Shown here: one piece after another, positions 21,530-31,627 of the stretch
Numbering within the stretch: position 1 is the first letter of the stretch
How the letters are laid out: every line of letters starts with the position of its first letter
Assembly (NCBI GenBank): GCA_022818765.1
Contig: CP063810.1
Coordinates: 581,308 to 645,307 of the forward strand
Length of the DNA stretch: 64,000 nt
Direction of reading: 5' to 3'
Origin: Bordetella sp.
GTDB taxonomy: Bacteria; Pseudomonadota; Gammaproteobacteria; Burkholderiales; Burkholderiaceae_B
Translations under genes and position numbers: made by a program
The notes under the pieces: generated by a model
Database searches by the model: none
Seen by the model: only the letters and a program-made list of their open reading frames with translations
Told to the model about the DNA's origin: nothing

Positions 21530-22638
21530 ATGAATTTAATAATTTCGTTAAGGGTATTAACAAATATTAAGTTCTCTTCAGGTGTACCAACTGAAACTCG
21601 TAAACAATTATCAAGCAGAGGATGCATTCCTGAAAAATTTTTAATCAATATTTTTTTATTTAACAAAAGATTGTATATCTCATTAGCGCTTTTTTTTCCA
21701 GAAAAACGAAAAAGAATAAAATTTCCTTCGGAAGGAAATACATGGATTCCTGGTAACTTAGATAGAGCGCATGCTAAAAGTTTTCTTTCAATTAAACTTT
21801 TAGCAGTTTGAGCATCAATAACAGAACGATATTTTAATAATGTGAATAAGACAGATATTGTTAATACATTCATATTGTAAGGAGGACGGACTTTATTGAT
21901 TTGTTCCAACCATTGAATGCGTCCAGATAAATAACCAACTCGCAATCCAGCCAAACCAATTTTAGATAAAGTTCGCAAAACAACAACATTATCTAGTTGT
22001 GTAACATATGGCATCCATGTATGTGTTGTGAAAGGTTGATATGCTTCATCCAATACAACTAAACCAGGAGCATTTTCAACAATAGTTTGAATTGAATTTT
22101 TTGACCATAATCCTCCAGTTGGATTATTAGGAATTGCTAAAAAAACAACCTTTGGAGAATATTTTGATATTGCATCCAACATTGAATCTAAATCAAGATT
22201 TAAATTCTTATCCAAAGATACTCCAATAAATGAAGCATGGTGAATTTTTGCTGCTATATTGAAATATGTAAACGAAGGCCAAGGTGAAATTATTGTATCA
22301 CCAGGGGAGCAAGAAGCTTGAATAATCAAATTAATCAATTCATCTGACCCATTTCCAAAAATAACTTCAGCTCCTTCAGGAACATTAAAATTCTCTTTAA
22401 TTTTGGACTTTAATTCAAAAATAGTGTTATCCATAACACCTGGATAACGATTAATTGGTGTTTGAAATACTATATCTGCAATTTCCTTTTTAACAAAATC
22501 TGGCAATTGATAAGGAGATTCCATTGCATCAAGCTTGATACATTTATTATCAGCATTACTGATTGAATAGACACTTTGTAATTGAATATCAGATCGGATT
22601 GTTTCTTTTACAATTTTATTAATGTTAGAACAGTTCAT
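21526..22638 (-). CDS. hisC: Histidinol-phosphate aminotransferase
   Basis: PLP enzyme converting imidazole acetol phosphate to histidinol phosphate. 370 residues with GNGSDELI, the substrate/cofactor motif [17 protein letters not shown] and the Schiff-base lysine in [16 protein letters not shown]. Lies three bases from hisD and overlaps hisB. Confidence 0.94.
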   Translation of the reverse strand: MNCSNINKIVKETIRSDIQLQSVYSISNADNKCIKLDAMESPYQLPDFVKKEIADIVFQTPINRYPGVMDNTIFELKSKIKENFNVPEGAEVIFGNGSDELINLIIQASCSPGDTIISPWPSFTYFNIAAKIHHASFIGVSLDKNLNLDLDSMLDAISKYSPKVVFLAIPNNPTGGLWSKNSIQTIVENAPGLVVLDEAYQPFTTHTWMPYVTQLDNVVVLRTLSKIGLAGLRVGYLSGRIQWLEQINKVRPPYNMNVLTISVLFTLLKYRSVIDAQTAKSLIERKLLACALSKLPGIHVFPSEGNFILFRFSGKKSANEIYNLLLNKKILIKNFSGMHPLLDNCLRVSVGTPEENLIFVNTLNEIIKFI

Positions 22639-22641
22639 AAA

Positions 22642-23943
22642 TTATACATCCAAACGATATTTAGCACTTTCTTCATGAGCTTTAAGACCTTCAGATTCAG
22701 CTAATTCAGTGGCGATTCTTCCTAATTTCTTAGCTCCTTGCTTAGAAATATTTATCACACTGGAACGTTTTTGAAAATCATAAACACTAAGAGGTGAAGA
22801 AAATCGAGCTGTACTTGATGTCGGTAAGACATGGCTAGGCCCAGCACAATAATCTCCAAACACCTCAGGACTAAAATGGCCAAGAAAAATAGCGCCTGCA
22901 TGATATATTTTTTCTAACCATTTTTCTGGATTTTCAGTTGCTATTTCCAAATGTTCAGGAGCAATATTATTTGAAATTGAACATGCTTGTTCTAAATCTT
23001 TAACTAAAATGAGCGCTCCTTTATTTGACAAACTTTTTCGAATAATTTCAGAACGAGTTTGATATTTTATTAATCGATTAATTGATTTTTCTATTTCATT
23101 GATAAATTCTAAGTTATTACTCAAAAGAATTGATTGAGCAAGTTCATCATGTTCTGCTTGGGATAACAGATCCATAGCTATCCAATTAACAGGTACTTTA
23201 CCATCAGATATAATCAGAATTTCACTTGGCCCAGCGATCATATCTATGCCAACAATTCCAAAAACATGCCTCTTTGCAGAAGAGACATAAGCATTACCAG
23301 GGCCAACAATTTTATCAACTTTGGGTACAGTATTAGTCCCATAAGTTAATGCCCCTATAGATTGAGCTCCTCCTATTGCAAATACTCGATCAACTCCACT
23401 TAATGCTGCTGCAGCTAAAACTATACTATTCGTTTTACCATTTGGAGTAGGAGAAACCATAATTAGTTCTTTTACTCCTGCAATTTTTGCAGGAATTGCA
23501 TTCATAAGAACAGAAGAAGGATACGAAGCTTTTCCACCTGGAACATACAAACCTACTCTATGTATAGGAGTAACCTTTTGACCAAGCATTACGCCATCTT
23601 CATCAGAATATGTCCAATTTTTATCAAATTGATGCTCATGATAATTTTTTATTCTTAAAGCTGCTAACTCCAACGCTTTTCTTTTTGATTCCGGTAAATC
23701 ATCTAAAGCAGCATGACATTGCTCTTTAGTAATTTCCAATTGATTTGCTGAAATTGGATCAAAGCAATCAAATTTCTTAGTATAGCTTAATAAAGCCGCA
23801 TCTCCATAAAATTTAATATTTGATAAAATTTCCGAAACTTCATTTTTAATAGATTCGTTTTCAATATCTTTAAATTCTCTCAAAGAAGATAAATCATTTA
23901 AAAAATTATTGTCTCGAAAATCAAATCGATTTATTAATCTCAT
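22642..23943 (-). CDS. hisD: Histidinol dehydrogenase
   Basis: Final two oxidations to histidine. The protein contains [31 protein letters not shown], the catalytic pair in NIAPEHLE, and [19 protein letters not shown] (zinc ligand region). The frame opens at 23964, but the homologous start is MRLINRFDF, so I choose 23943. Presence of hisD means the organism completes the pathway if histidinol is available. Confidence 0.94.
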   Translation of the reverse strand: MRLINRFDFRDNNFLNDLSSLREFKDIENESIKNEVSEILSNIKFYGDAALLSYTKKFDCFDPISANQLEITKEQCHAALDDLPESKRKALELAALRIKNYHEHQFDKNWTYSDEDGVMLGQKVTPIHRVGLYVPGGKASYPSSVLMNAIPAKIAGVKELIMVSPTPNGKTNSIVLAAAALSGVDRVFAIGGAQSIGALTYGTNTVPKVDKIVGPGNAYVSSAKRHVFGIVGIDMIAGPSEILIISDGKVPVNWIAMDLLSQAEHDELAQSILLSNNLEFINEIEKSINRLIKYQTRSEIIRKSLSNKGALILVKDLEQACSISNNIAPEHLEIATENPEKWLEKIYHAGAIFLGHFSPEVFGDYCAGPSHVLPTSSTARFSSPLSVYDFQKRSSVINISKQGAKKLGRIATELAESEGLKAHEESAKYRLDV

Positions 23944-24002
23944 ATTTTTCCAAAAATTTTGCAATTATTGCTATCCATTTTTACAAAAATTACTAGCTAA
24001 AT

Positions 24003-24716
24003 TCATAATATATTATTTGGGTTCTTTAAATTTTTACTATCATGACTAGAATTGCTAGCATACCAAAAAGCATCTAAAAAAGGTTTTAAGCGTGTTCTTC
24101 GTGTTTTTAAAGAGGCTCTGTTCACAATTAATCTTGAGGAGATAGGCATAATATCCTCTATAACTTCCAAATCATTTGCTCGCAAAGTATTCCCTGTTGA
24201 AACCAAATCAACAATAGCATCGGCAAGTCCAACTAAAGGAGCTAATTCAATAGAACCATAAAGTTTAATAAGTTCTACATGAATACCTTTATTGGAAAAA
24301 TATTCTCTAGAAGATTGAATATATTTTGTAGCAACACGCAAACGCATTTTTTGTTTTATAGCAGCATAATAATCAAACCCTCTTCTAACAGCTAAACTCA
24401 GTTTACATTTGGACATATTTAAATCAATTGGTTGATATAATCCATCTGGTTTTTGAAAAGTATGTTCAAGTATTACATCTTTACCTGCTATTCCAAAATC
24501 GGCAGCTCCATATTGAACATATGTTGGTACATCAGAAGGACGGACTATAATTAATCGGAGATATGGATCACTTGTTGAAAAAACTAATCTTCTAGAATTC
24601 GCAGGACTTTCTTCTGATTTAATTCCAGCTAAAGCAAGTAAAGGCATAGTTTCATCAAAAATTCGTCCCTTCGATAAAGCTAATGTCACTGGGGAAGTTT
24701 CAATATTATCAATCAT
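24003..24716 (-). CDS. hisG: ATP phosphoribosyltransferase, short form
   Basis: First enzyme of histidine synthesis. The 237 residues correspond to the short HisG form, with [23 protein letters not shown] and the PRPP-binding [12 protein letters not shown]; the C-terminal regulatory ACT-like domain of the long form is missing. Short HisG normally needs the HisRS-like subunit HisZ, which is not in this window. Its start is three bases after the murA stop. Confidence 0.94.
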   Translation of the reverse strand: MIDNIETSPVTLALSKGRIFDETMPLLALAGIKSEESPANSRRLVFSTSDPYLRLIIVRPSDVPTYVQYGAADFGIAGKDVILEHTFQKPDGLYQPIDLNMSKCKLSLAVRRGFDYYAAIKQKMRLRVATKYIQSSREYFSNKGIHVELIKLYGSIELAPLVGLADAIVDLVSTGNTLRANDLEVIEDIMPISSRLIVNRASLKTRRTRLKPFLDAFWYASNSSHDSKNLKNPNNIL

Positions 24717-24718
24717 GT

Positions 24719-25984
24719 TTATTCCCTATCTACAGTAACGCGTTGAATATTAGCACCTAAATTCCGAAGTTTGATATCCATACTATCATATCCACGATCA
24801 AGATGATAAATACGCTCTATTAATGTTTCATCCTTTGCAATTAAGCCTGCTATTACTAAGCTTGCAGAAGCTCGTAAATCAGTGGCTCTAACTATAGCAC
24901 CTGAAAGGTTTTTCACACCATGCACAACAACAGAATGTCCATTAATTTCAATATTAGCCCCTAAACGCTGAAGTTCTTGAACATGCATATATCTATTTTC
25001 AAAAATGTTTTCAACAATAAGAGCTGATCCTTTAGCAATTGTATTCAAAGCCATCAACTGAGCTTGCATATCAGTGGCAAATCCTGGATATTCAGATGTA
25101 CGAAATCCAACAGCTTTAGGCCTTGATTTCATTGATGCTTTAATCCAATTATCTCCAAATTGAATATTTAATCCTGCTTGGATAAGTTTATCAACTGTTG
25201 AACCCATGTGTGAAAGAATTACATTATGTAAAATAATATCACCTCCAGTTGCACAAACAGCACACAAAAAAGTGCCTGCTTCAATTCTATCTGGAGATAC
25301 TTTATGTTCAGCACCATGTAATTGATCAACACCGTCAATGATAATCCGATTTGTCCCATATCCTTTAATAGAGGCTCCCATTTTATTTAACAATTCTGCT
25401 AAATCAACAATTTCTGGTTCACAAGCAGCATTCTCTAAAATTGTTTGACCTTTGGCAAGAGTTGCTGCCATCATGAGATTCTCAGTACCTGTTACAGTCA
25501 TCATATCAGTTCGAATTGATGAACCTCTTAATTTTTTTGCTCGAGCCACTACAAATCCATGTTCAAGTCTTATATCAGCACCAAGAGCTGATAATCCTTT
25601 CAGGTGTTGATCAACGGGTCTTTGTCCTATCGAACATCCTCCAGGGAGACTTATATGAGCTTCACCAAAACGAGAAAGCAATGGACCTAATACAAGTATA
25701 GAAGCTCTCATTGTTTTTACTAACTCATAGGGGGCTTCAAGGCAGTTAATTTGATTTGATTGAAGAATCAATGCATCATTTTTATTCCAGTAATGCTTTA
25801 CTCCTAAATAATTTAATAAATTTAAAGTTGTAGAAATATCATTAAGATGTGGAATGTTATATAAGGCAATTGAATCTGATGTTAAAAGACTCGAACATAA
25901 TATAGGTAAAGATGCATTCTTTGATCCAGAAATAGCAACCTCTCCATGCAAAGTATTTCCTCCATTGATAGATAATTTATCCAT
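24719..25984 (-). CDS. murA: UDP-N-acetylglucosamine 1-carboxyvinyltransferase
   Basis: Commits UDP-GlcNAc to peptidoglycan by enolpyruvyl transfer. About 421 residues with [11 protein letters not shown], the active-site cysteine loop [13 protein letters not shown], and [16 protein letters not shown]. The true ATG is probably 25984, sharing one base with the bolA stop, which supports translational coupling. Implies the symbiont still makes a wall or its precursors. Confidence 0.95.
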   Translation of the reverse strand: MDKLSINGGNTLHGEVAISGSKNASLPILCSSLLTSDSIALYNIPHLNDISTTLNLLNYLGVKHYWNKNDALILQSNQINCLEAPYELVKTMRASILVLGPLLSRFGEAHISLPGGCSIGQRPVDQHLKGLSALGADIRLEHGFVVARAKKLRGSSIRTDMMTVTGTENLMMAATLAKGQTILENAACEPEIVDLAELLNKMGASIKGYGTNRIIIDGVDQLHGAEHKVSPDRIEAGTFLCAVCATGGDIILHNVILSHMGSTVDKLIQAGLNIQFGDNWIKASMKSRPKAVGFRTSEYPGFATDMQAQLMALNTIAKGSALIVENIFENRYMHVQELQRLGANIEINGHSVVVHGVKNLSGAIVRATDLRASASLVIAGLIAKDETLIERIYHLDRGYDSMDIKLRNLGANIQRVTVDRE

Positions 25985-26234
25985 CAAGTTGATGCCTTAT
26001 CATTATTATATTCTTCGGGAGTAAAAGTTTTTATTGATAGAGCATGAATTTCCTCTTTCATTCGATCCCTAAGGCTTTGTATACCAACTGATGACGAGCA
26101 ATCAATTTTTTATTTTGAAAAATTGAACTAACAATTGTAGCGTAAAAATGAGAGCCATCACCATGAACCTTAATATAGTCACATGATAAATTATTTGATA
26201 TATATTTTTGAACTTGATATGGAGATAGAGACAC
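25984..26234 (-). CDS. BolA-family protein, frameshifted
   Basis: A short BolA/IbaG-like protein, a partner of monothiol glutaredoxins in iron-sulfur metabolism, missed by simple frame calling. From GTG 26234 the frame reads [14 protein letters not shown] and [13 protein letters not shown], then breaks at the C3 run (plus 26067-26069). One extra base gives [19 protein letters not shown], the family C terminus, and a stop sharing one base with the murA start. The restored length is about 83 residues. The bolA-murA-hisG order is the normal Burkholderiales order. Confidence 0.82.
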
Positions 26235-26239
26235 AAATA

Positions 26240-27040
26240 TTAACCCTTTAATTTATAACCATAAGATAATAATCTTAATGTGAAAATAGACAATATAAAA
26301 AATGTACCAACAACAACAAATAAACTATTCCAAGGAGAAATATCAGATTCTGAGAAAAAAGCATATCGAAAACCATCTATAGCATAAAAAATTGGATTCC
26401 ATAACAATATTTTTTGCCAAAACGGAGATAAAGATTGAAACGAATAAAATACTCCAGAAAGAAAGGTTGCAGGCATAATGATAAAATTTTGAAATAAAGA
26501 AAGTTGGTCAAATTTTTCTGCCCATAAACCTGCAACTATTCCAATGATACCCATAATTGCAGAAGAAATAATCGCGAATAAAATTATCAAAAATGGATGA
26601 TGGAAAGGTAAATCAATAAAAATAATGGAAATCAACCAAACAAAAAAACCAACTATTAACCCTCTTATTGAAGAAGCAAGAAGATAAGCTGTAAAAATTT
26701 CTTGATACGATAAAGGAGGCAGTAACATAAATACTAAATTCCCAGTAATTTTACTTTGAATCAAAGAAGATGATGAATTCGCAAACGAATTTTGAAGGAT
26801 GCTCATCATGATCAAACCTGGAGATAAAAAAGCAATATATGAGATTTTCTGAAAAATTATTCTTTCTGGTGAAATTTGAGAAAATACGACTAGATAAAGT
26901 AAAGCTGTTAAAACAGGGGCAGCTACAGTCTGAAAACTTACTTTCCAAAATCGCAACAATTCTTTATGCAAAAGAGTTGGAAAACCAGAACAAAATTTTT
27001 TATTTGACTTTAATTCCAAAAAATCAAAAGATTTTTTCAT
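26240..27040 (-). CDS. ABC-2 type transporter permease
   Basis: 266-residue membrane protein of the YadH/ABC-2 family with about six hydrophobic segments and the conserved NPIFYAIDGFRYAF motif near the C terminus. It forms an exporter with the adjacent ATPase. In Burkholderiales this pair precedes bolA-murA; the substrate is not established. The mla genes that usually accompany it are absent here. Confidence 0.87.
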   Translation of the reverse strand: MKKSFDFLELKSNKKFCSGFPTLLHKELLRFWKVSFQTVAAPVLTALLYLVVFSQISPERIIFQKISYIAFLSPGLIMMSILQNSFANSSSSLIQSKITGNLVFMLLPPLSYQEIFTAYLLASSIRGLIVGFFVWLISIIFIDLPFHHPFLIILFAIISSAIMGIIGIVAGLWAEKFDQLSLFQNFIIMPATFLSGVFYSFQSLSPFWQKILLWNPIFYAIDGFRYAFFSESDISPWNSLFVVVGTFFILSIFTLRLLSYGYKLKG

Positions 27041-27084
27041 TCCTAATATCTCGTTAATTATTATTAAAAACCCTAGTTAAATAT

Positions 27085-27855
27085 TTAGTTATGATGCATA
27101 ATGCGTAAAAAAGCGTCTTCAAGATCAGTGCTACCTACTCTAGCTAATAAATCTGAAGTTTTATCGAGAGCAATAATACATCCTTCTTTTAACATTGCTA
27201 CTCGTTCACATAAAGACTCAGCTTCTTCTAGATAGTGAGTTGTCAAAATAATTGTGTGACCAGTTTTATTTAGACTAGAAATAAATTCCCAAAGAGTTCG
27301 ACGTAAATCGACATCAACACCTGCAGTAGGTTCATCTAAAACTATAACAGAAGGGCGATGAACAAGAGCTTGAGCTACCAATACCCGTCTTTTCATACCA
27401 CCTGAAAGAATTCTCATATTACAATCAGCTTTATCTTTTAAGTGAAGACGTTGAATAATTTCATCAATCCAATCGTCATTCTTTCTTAATCCAAAATAAC
27501 CAGATTGAATTCTCAAAGTTTCACGAACAGTAAAAAAAGGATCATATACCAATTCTTGAGGTACTACCCCCAATTCCCGACGGGCAGATTTGTAATTATT
27601 TACAACATCATATCCACAAATACTAGCTGTTCCTGAATCAGCATATGATAAACCTGCAAGTATCGAAATTAAACTTGTTTTTCCTGCTCCATTAGGACCT
27701 AATAATCCAAAAAATTCTCCAGCATTAACATGAAAACTAACATCTTTAAGTGCTTGAAATTTATTTTTCAATGAATATGTTCTAAATAAACCTTGATTTT
27801 TTAAATCACGATTATAATAGAATTTTGAAATGTTATTAACAGATACGGAAATCAT
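27085..27855 (-). CDS. ABC transporter ATP-binding protein
   Basis: 256-residue ATPase partner of the ABC-2 permease (YadG-like). Walker A GPNGAGKT at residues 53-60, signature LSGGMKRRV, Walker B VIVLDEPTAGVD and switch histidine in LTTHYLEEAE. First gene of the 17-gene minus-strand run that ends with tatC. Confidence 0.91.
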   Translation of the reverse strand: MISVSVNNISKFYYNRDLKNQGLFRTYSLKNKFQALKDVSFHVNAGEFFGLLGPNGAGKTSLISILAGLSYADSGTASICGYDVVNNYKSARRELGVVPQELVYDPFFTVRETLRIQSGYFGLRKNDDWIDEIIQRLHLKDKADCNMRILSGGMKRRVLVAQALVHRPSVIVLDEPTAGVDVDLRRTLWEFISSLNKTGHTIILTTHYLEEAESLCERVAMLKEGCIIALDKTSDLLARVGSTDLEDAFLRIMHHN

Positions 27856-27897
27856 AAATAATAAGTTGAAGTCATTAAAAATTAATTATTTGATAAT

Positions 27898-27931
27898 TAT
27901 AAATGAATTCTTGTAGAAGAATTCATTTATA
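27898..27931. promoter_or_regulatory. 15-bp perfect inverted repeat between divergent ABC transporter and ung
   Basis: A 15-bp perfect stem (27898-27912 / 27917-27931) closes on a four-base loop, GTAG; its core is AATTCTT/AAGAATT. T8 follows on the plus strand, where no gene lies upstream to need a terminator. On the minus strand a TATAAT-like hexamer (27896-27901) overlaps the inner arm, 40 bases before the first gene of the his-tat run. It could be an operator or a transcription insulator. Confidence 0.5.
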
Positions 27932-28093
27932 TTTTTTTTAAATGAAATTCAACTAAAATAGTCTTGTTTTTATAGTTTTATTTTAGATAACTAGTAGTTA
28001 AGAATTTCAAATTAAATACTAATTGAATTGTTAAAATTAATAACAGTAATAAAAAATTATCTTCCATAAAAATAAAGATCAATTTTATATAAA

Positions 28094-28819
28094 ATGAGTA
28101 ATTATCTACTTCCAAATACATTAATTAGTCAATTATCAAATGTTCCAAATGATTGGAAAAAAATCATCTTTAATGAAAAATCAAAGATAGCTCTTAAAAA
28201 AATCTCAGAATACGTTGAATTTCGATTAAAAAATGAAGCGCTAATTTATCCTAAAAATCCATTTTTTGCATTACAAAATATAAATAGTCCATCTGATATA
28301 AAAGTAGTGATACTTGGCCAAGATCCTTATTATAAATTTGGACAAGCACAAGGTTTAGCTTTTTCAGTTCCAAATCATTGTAAATGTCCTCCAAGTCTAA
28401 AAAATATCTTTATTGAACTTAAGAATGAATATCCAAAACAATGTGAAAATTTCAAGAATGATTTATGTTTTTGGGCAAAACAAGGCGTCTTATTATTAAA
28501 TACCATTCTTACGGTAGAAGATAGCAAACCAACTTCTCATTCCAGAATTGGATGGGAAGAATTTACTGATGAAATTATTAAAAATATCTCATTAGATATG
28601 TCTCCAAAAGTTTTTTTGTTATGGGGTAGATATGCTTATACCAAAAAAGCTTCATTGTTAATTAATAAAAAACATTTAATACTTATTGCTAATCATCCTT
28701 CCCCCTTATCTTGTAATCGACCTCCTTACCCATTTTTTGGGTGTAACCATTTTATTAAAGCTAACAATTGGCTATATAAATATGGAAGAAATCCTATCAA
28801 TTGGATTTCTTCCAATTAA
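28094..28819 (+). CDS. ung: Uracil-DNA glycosylase, family 1
   Basis: Base-excision repair enzyme removing uracil from DNA. 241 residues with the catalytic water-activating motif GQDPYY (G75-Y80), QGVLLLNTILTVE, and the DNA-intercalation motif HPSPLS near the C terminus. Monocistronic. Retention is notable in a highly AT-rich genome, where cytosine deamination is a main source of GC-to-AT change. Confidence 0.95.
   Translation: MSNYLLPNTLISQLSNVPNDWKKIIFNEKSKIALKKISEYVEFRLKNEALIYPKNPFFALQNINSPSDIKVVILGQDPYYKFGQAQGLAFSVPNHCKCPPSLKNIFIELKNEYPKQCENFKNDLCFWAKQGVLLLNTILTVEDSKPTSHSRIGWEEFTDEIIKNISLDMSPKVFLLWGRYAYTKKASLLINKKHLILIANHPSPLSCNRPPYPFFGCNHFIKANNWLYKYGRNPINWISSN
28783..28814 (+). terminator. 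12-bp hairpin overlapping the ung stop region
   Basis: TGGAAGAAATCC and its exact complement enclose an eight-base loop and end three bases before the ung stop codon (TAA, 28817-28819). The following DNA is A/T-rich but without a clean T tract. Likely an mRNA 3'-end structure of ung. Confidence 0.4.
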
Positions 28820-29099
28820 AAATAATTGATTAATTTTTATATTTTGTGTCTTATTGTAAATATTTTTGTACAAAATATATTGATTAGATTTATAAGATTG
28901 ATATATCATTGAAACTGCCATTATTACCGACTGATGATTCCTTTGCCCTTCGCTTAATAGCATTAGAATTTGATTCTAAGAGGTTTCTGCATTTATTAAT
29001 ATAATATGTTTAGCTAGAAATACTCTATCCTCTAAACTCCCTCTGAAATACCGGTTTGTTAAATATATGGCTTAGGATTTACCCACCCATGTATATACT

Positions 29100-29113
29100 G
29101 CCGATTCTTCGGC
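29100..29113 (+). promoter_or_regulatory. GC-rich hairpin just before the rhlE ribosome binding site
   Basis: GCCGA and TCGGC pair around a TTCT loop and are followed at once by AAGGA and the rhlE ATG. In such AT-rich surroundings a five-pair, four-GC stem next to a Shine-Dalgarno may affect translation or mRNA stability of the helicase (inference). Confidence 0.35.
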
Positions 29114-29124
29114 AAGGAATTGGA

Positions 29125-30408
29125 ATGATGATATCTTTCGAAAAATTAGGCCTTACTCCAGCGATTCTTAATGGAATCAAATCTTCAGGTTTTACAGTAC
29201 CCACCCCAGTTCAAGTAGAAGCTATCCCTTATGTTTTAACAGGACAGGATTTAATGGTTTCATCACATACCGGGAGCGGAAAAACTGCTGCGTTTATTTT
29301 ACCTGCTCTGCAAAGTATAATCTCTATAAAGAAAAATCTTAAAGGTAGTCCAACTAAAAGTGTGTTAACTTTAGTTCTAACTCCTACAAGAGAATTAGCT
29401 CAGCAAATTGCTAGTGCAGCAGCTCTTTATGGAAAAAATATTCCTGGGCTTCATATTTCAACTGTAGTAGGAGGCACTCCATATAGAACACAATTGAAAG
29501 CACTCTCACGCCGTGTCGATTTATTGGTTGCTACTCCAGGTCGACTTATAGACCATATCAAATCAAATCGAGTAAAGATGGATCATGTAAAAACTTTTAT
29601 ATTAGATGAGGCTGATCGAATGTTAGATATGGGTTTTATCGAAGATATTAAATTAATTGTTCAACATTTGCCGAAAAAACGACAAACTTTACTATTCTCA
29701 GCAACTTTAGATGGTGATGTAACAAAACTTATTTCTCATATCATGGAGAATCCTCGTCAGATAGAACTAACAAATCAGAAACAAAAACATGAAAATATTA
29801 CCCAAATTTTACTATATGCAGATGATTCTGCACATAAAAAACAGCTTTTAAGCTATATTTTGAGTAAGAATACTGTAAATCAAGCCATTGTTTTTACTTC
29901 AACTAAACGTGGTGCCGACACGTTAACAGATTATTTGTTAGATCAAGGATTTTCTGTTGCAGCTTTGCATGGAGATATGAATCAACGTCAACGGACTCGA
30001 ACTTTATCTAAATTGCAACGTCGCCAATTTCGAATTTTAGTTGCAACAGATATTGCTGCACGAGGAATTGATGTTGAAGGTCTCAGTCATGCTGTTAATT
30101 TCGATTTACCAATGCAAGCTGAAGATTACATACATCGGATTGGTCGAACAGGACGAGCAGGAAGAAATGGATCAGCAATCACACTAGCTATGCATTCCGA
30201 ACGACATAAAATAAAGCGTATAGAAAATTACATTGGACAAACCATTAGCTCAGAAATTATTGTTGGTTTAGAACCTAAAAATTTTCCAAAAAAAGGAAAT
30301 AAAATTGGTTATAAAATAAAATCATTTCCTAAATCTAGAAAAAGGACTTTTTCTAATTCTTTTTCTCAAAAGAATCAAAAAATTTATAAAGGTAATAACT
30401 CATCATAA
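29125..30408 (+). CDS. rhlE: DEAD-box ATP-dependent RNA helicase, RhlE type
   Basis: RNA helicase for RNA remodelling and ribosome/decay processes. Q-motif region, SHTGSGKTAAF (Walker A), PTRELAQQ, TPGRL, DEADRMLDMGF, SAT, and the C-terminal ARGIDVEG and HRIGRTGRAGR motifs are all present, followed by a short basic tail. The frame is open from 29056, but AAGGA at 29115 and homology put the start at MMISFEKLGL (29125 or 29128). Length about 428. Confidence 0.93.
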   Translation: MMISFEKLGLTPAILNGIKSSGFTVPTPVQVEAIPYVLTGQDLMVSSHTGSGKTAAFILPALQSIISIKKNLKGSPTKSVLTLVLTPTRELAQQIASAAALYGKNIPGLHISTVVGGTPYRTQLKALSRRVDLLVATPGRLIDHIKSNRVKMDHVKTFILDEADRMLDMGFIEDIKLIVQHLPKKRQTLLFSATLDGDVTKLISHIMENPRQIELTNQKQKHENITQILLYADDSAHKKQLLSYILSKNTVNQAIVFTSTKRGADTLTDYLLDQGFSVAALHGDMNQRQRTRTLSKLQRRQFRILVATDIAARGIDVEGLSHAVNFDLPMQAEDYIHRIGRTGRAGRNGSAITLAMHSERHKIKRIENYIGQTISSEIIVGLEPKNFPKKGNKIGYKIKSFPKSRKRTFSNSFSQKNQKIYKGNNSS

Positions 30409-30476
30409 CTGCTAATTTTTTATTTAAAATTAATGTTCTTATCCAAATTTAGAATAATTTTTTTTCATTTAATATC

Positions 30477-31622
30477 ATGATTGTTTTGGATTCGAAACAA
30501 AAAAATCATTGCCAAAAGATGATTTCTCATTTGCGTAATGAAATTAAAAATTCAGGAGGATATTTAAGTTTTGATTCCTGGATGGATCAAGCTCTTTATG
30601 CTCCAAATTTAGGTTACTATTCTAGCCAATATTTAAAAAATAATTCTGATTTATGTTGTTCGGATTTCGTTACAAGTCCAGAGATAACGCCTTTATTCTC
30701 ACAAGTACTAGCTGTACAAGTAGCTCAAATATTAAAACAATGTTCTTCTAAAAATATTCTAGAACTTGGAGCTGGTAGTGGGATTTTAGCAAAAAATTTA
30801 CTTCAAGAATTAGAAAAAATGGACATTGAAGTAAAATATAATATCATTGAAGTGTCTAAAGAAATACAATTATTCCAGAAAAATAGGCTATTACCTCTTG
30901 GGAAACATATAAACTGGTTAAAGAAATTTCCAAAGGAATTTGAGGGATGTATTATAGGAAATGAGTTTCTTGATGCTATACCGGTATCATTATTTCGTTG
31001 GTCCAATCATGGAACAGTCTTAGAAAGAGGAGTCGGTCTTGACAAAAATGAAAATTTTATATGGCTTGATAAGCAGGCTCCCAATTTTTTATCTGCATTA
31101 GTTTCCGAACGCGTGCCACCCATATCCGGATATTTATCTGAAATAAACATCCAAGCAGAGAAATGGATATCGACTATAGCAAAATCCTTAAACAAAGGAG
31201 CTGTTATTATATTTGATTATGGTTTTCCTCGCCATGAATATTATCATCCTCAAAGAAATTTTGGAACATTAATGTGTCATTTCCAACATCATACTTACTC
31301 AAATCCTCTATTAATGCCAGGTATTCAAGATATTACTTCTCATATTGATTTTACATCAATAGCAGAGGCAGGAATAAAATCCAATTTGGATATAATTGGG
31401 TATACTTCACAAGCGAGGTTTTTGATAAACATTGGATTACTTGATAGAATCAACAATCTAGAACAATATGATAAGACTCATTATTTTAATATGATTTCCT
31501 CTATACAGAAACTTGTTTTAGAATCAGAAATGGGAGAACTATTCAAAGTTTTAGTTCTTGGTCGCGGAATTGAAAACCCGTTGCTTGGCTTTTCATATGG
31601 AAATCGAATCAAAACTCTATAA
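30477..31622 (+). CDS. MidA/NDUFAF7-like SAM-dependent methyltransferase
   Basis: Class I methyltransferase of the COG1565 family. 381 residues; SAM-binding motif ILELGAGSGILAKNLL, upstream YYSSQ...DFVTSPEITPLFSQ and FDYGFPRHEYYHP. Mitochondrial relatives methylate a complex I subunit; the bacterial substrate is not defined. It is followed convergently by cca, five bases apart, consistent with the Burkholderiales order. Confidence 0.87.
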   Translation: MIVLDSKQKNHCQKMISHLRNEIKNSGGYLSFDSWMDQALYAPNLGYYSSQYLKNNSDLCCSDFVTSPEITPLFSQVLAVQVAQILKQCSSKNILELGAGSGILAKNLLQELEKMDIEVKYNIIEVSKEIQLFQKNRLLPLGKHINWLKKFPKEFEGCIIGNEFLDAIPVSLFRWSNHGTVLERGVGLDKNENFIWLDKQAPNFLSALVSERVPPISGYLSEINIQAEKWISTIAKSLNKGAVIIFDYGFPRHEYYHPQRNFGTLMCHFQHHTYSNPLLMPGIQDITSHIDFTSIAEAGIKSNLDIIGYTSQARFLINIGLLDRINNLEQYDKTHYFNMISSIQKLVLESEMGELFKVLVLGRGIENPLLGFSYGNRIKTL

Positions 31623-31627
31623 AATAT

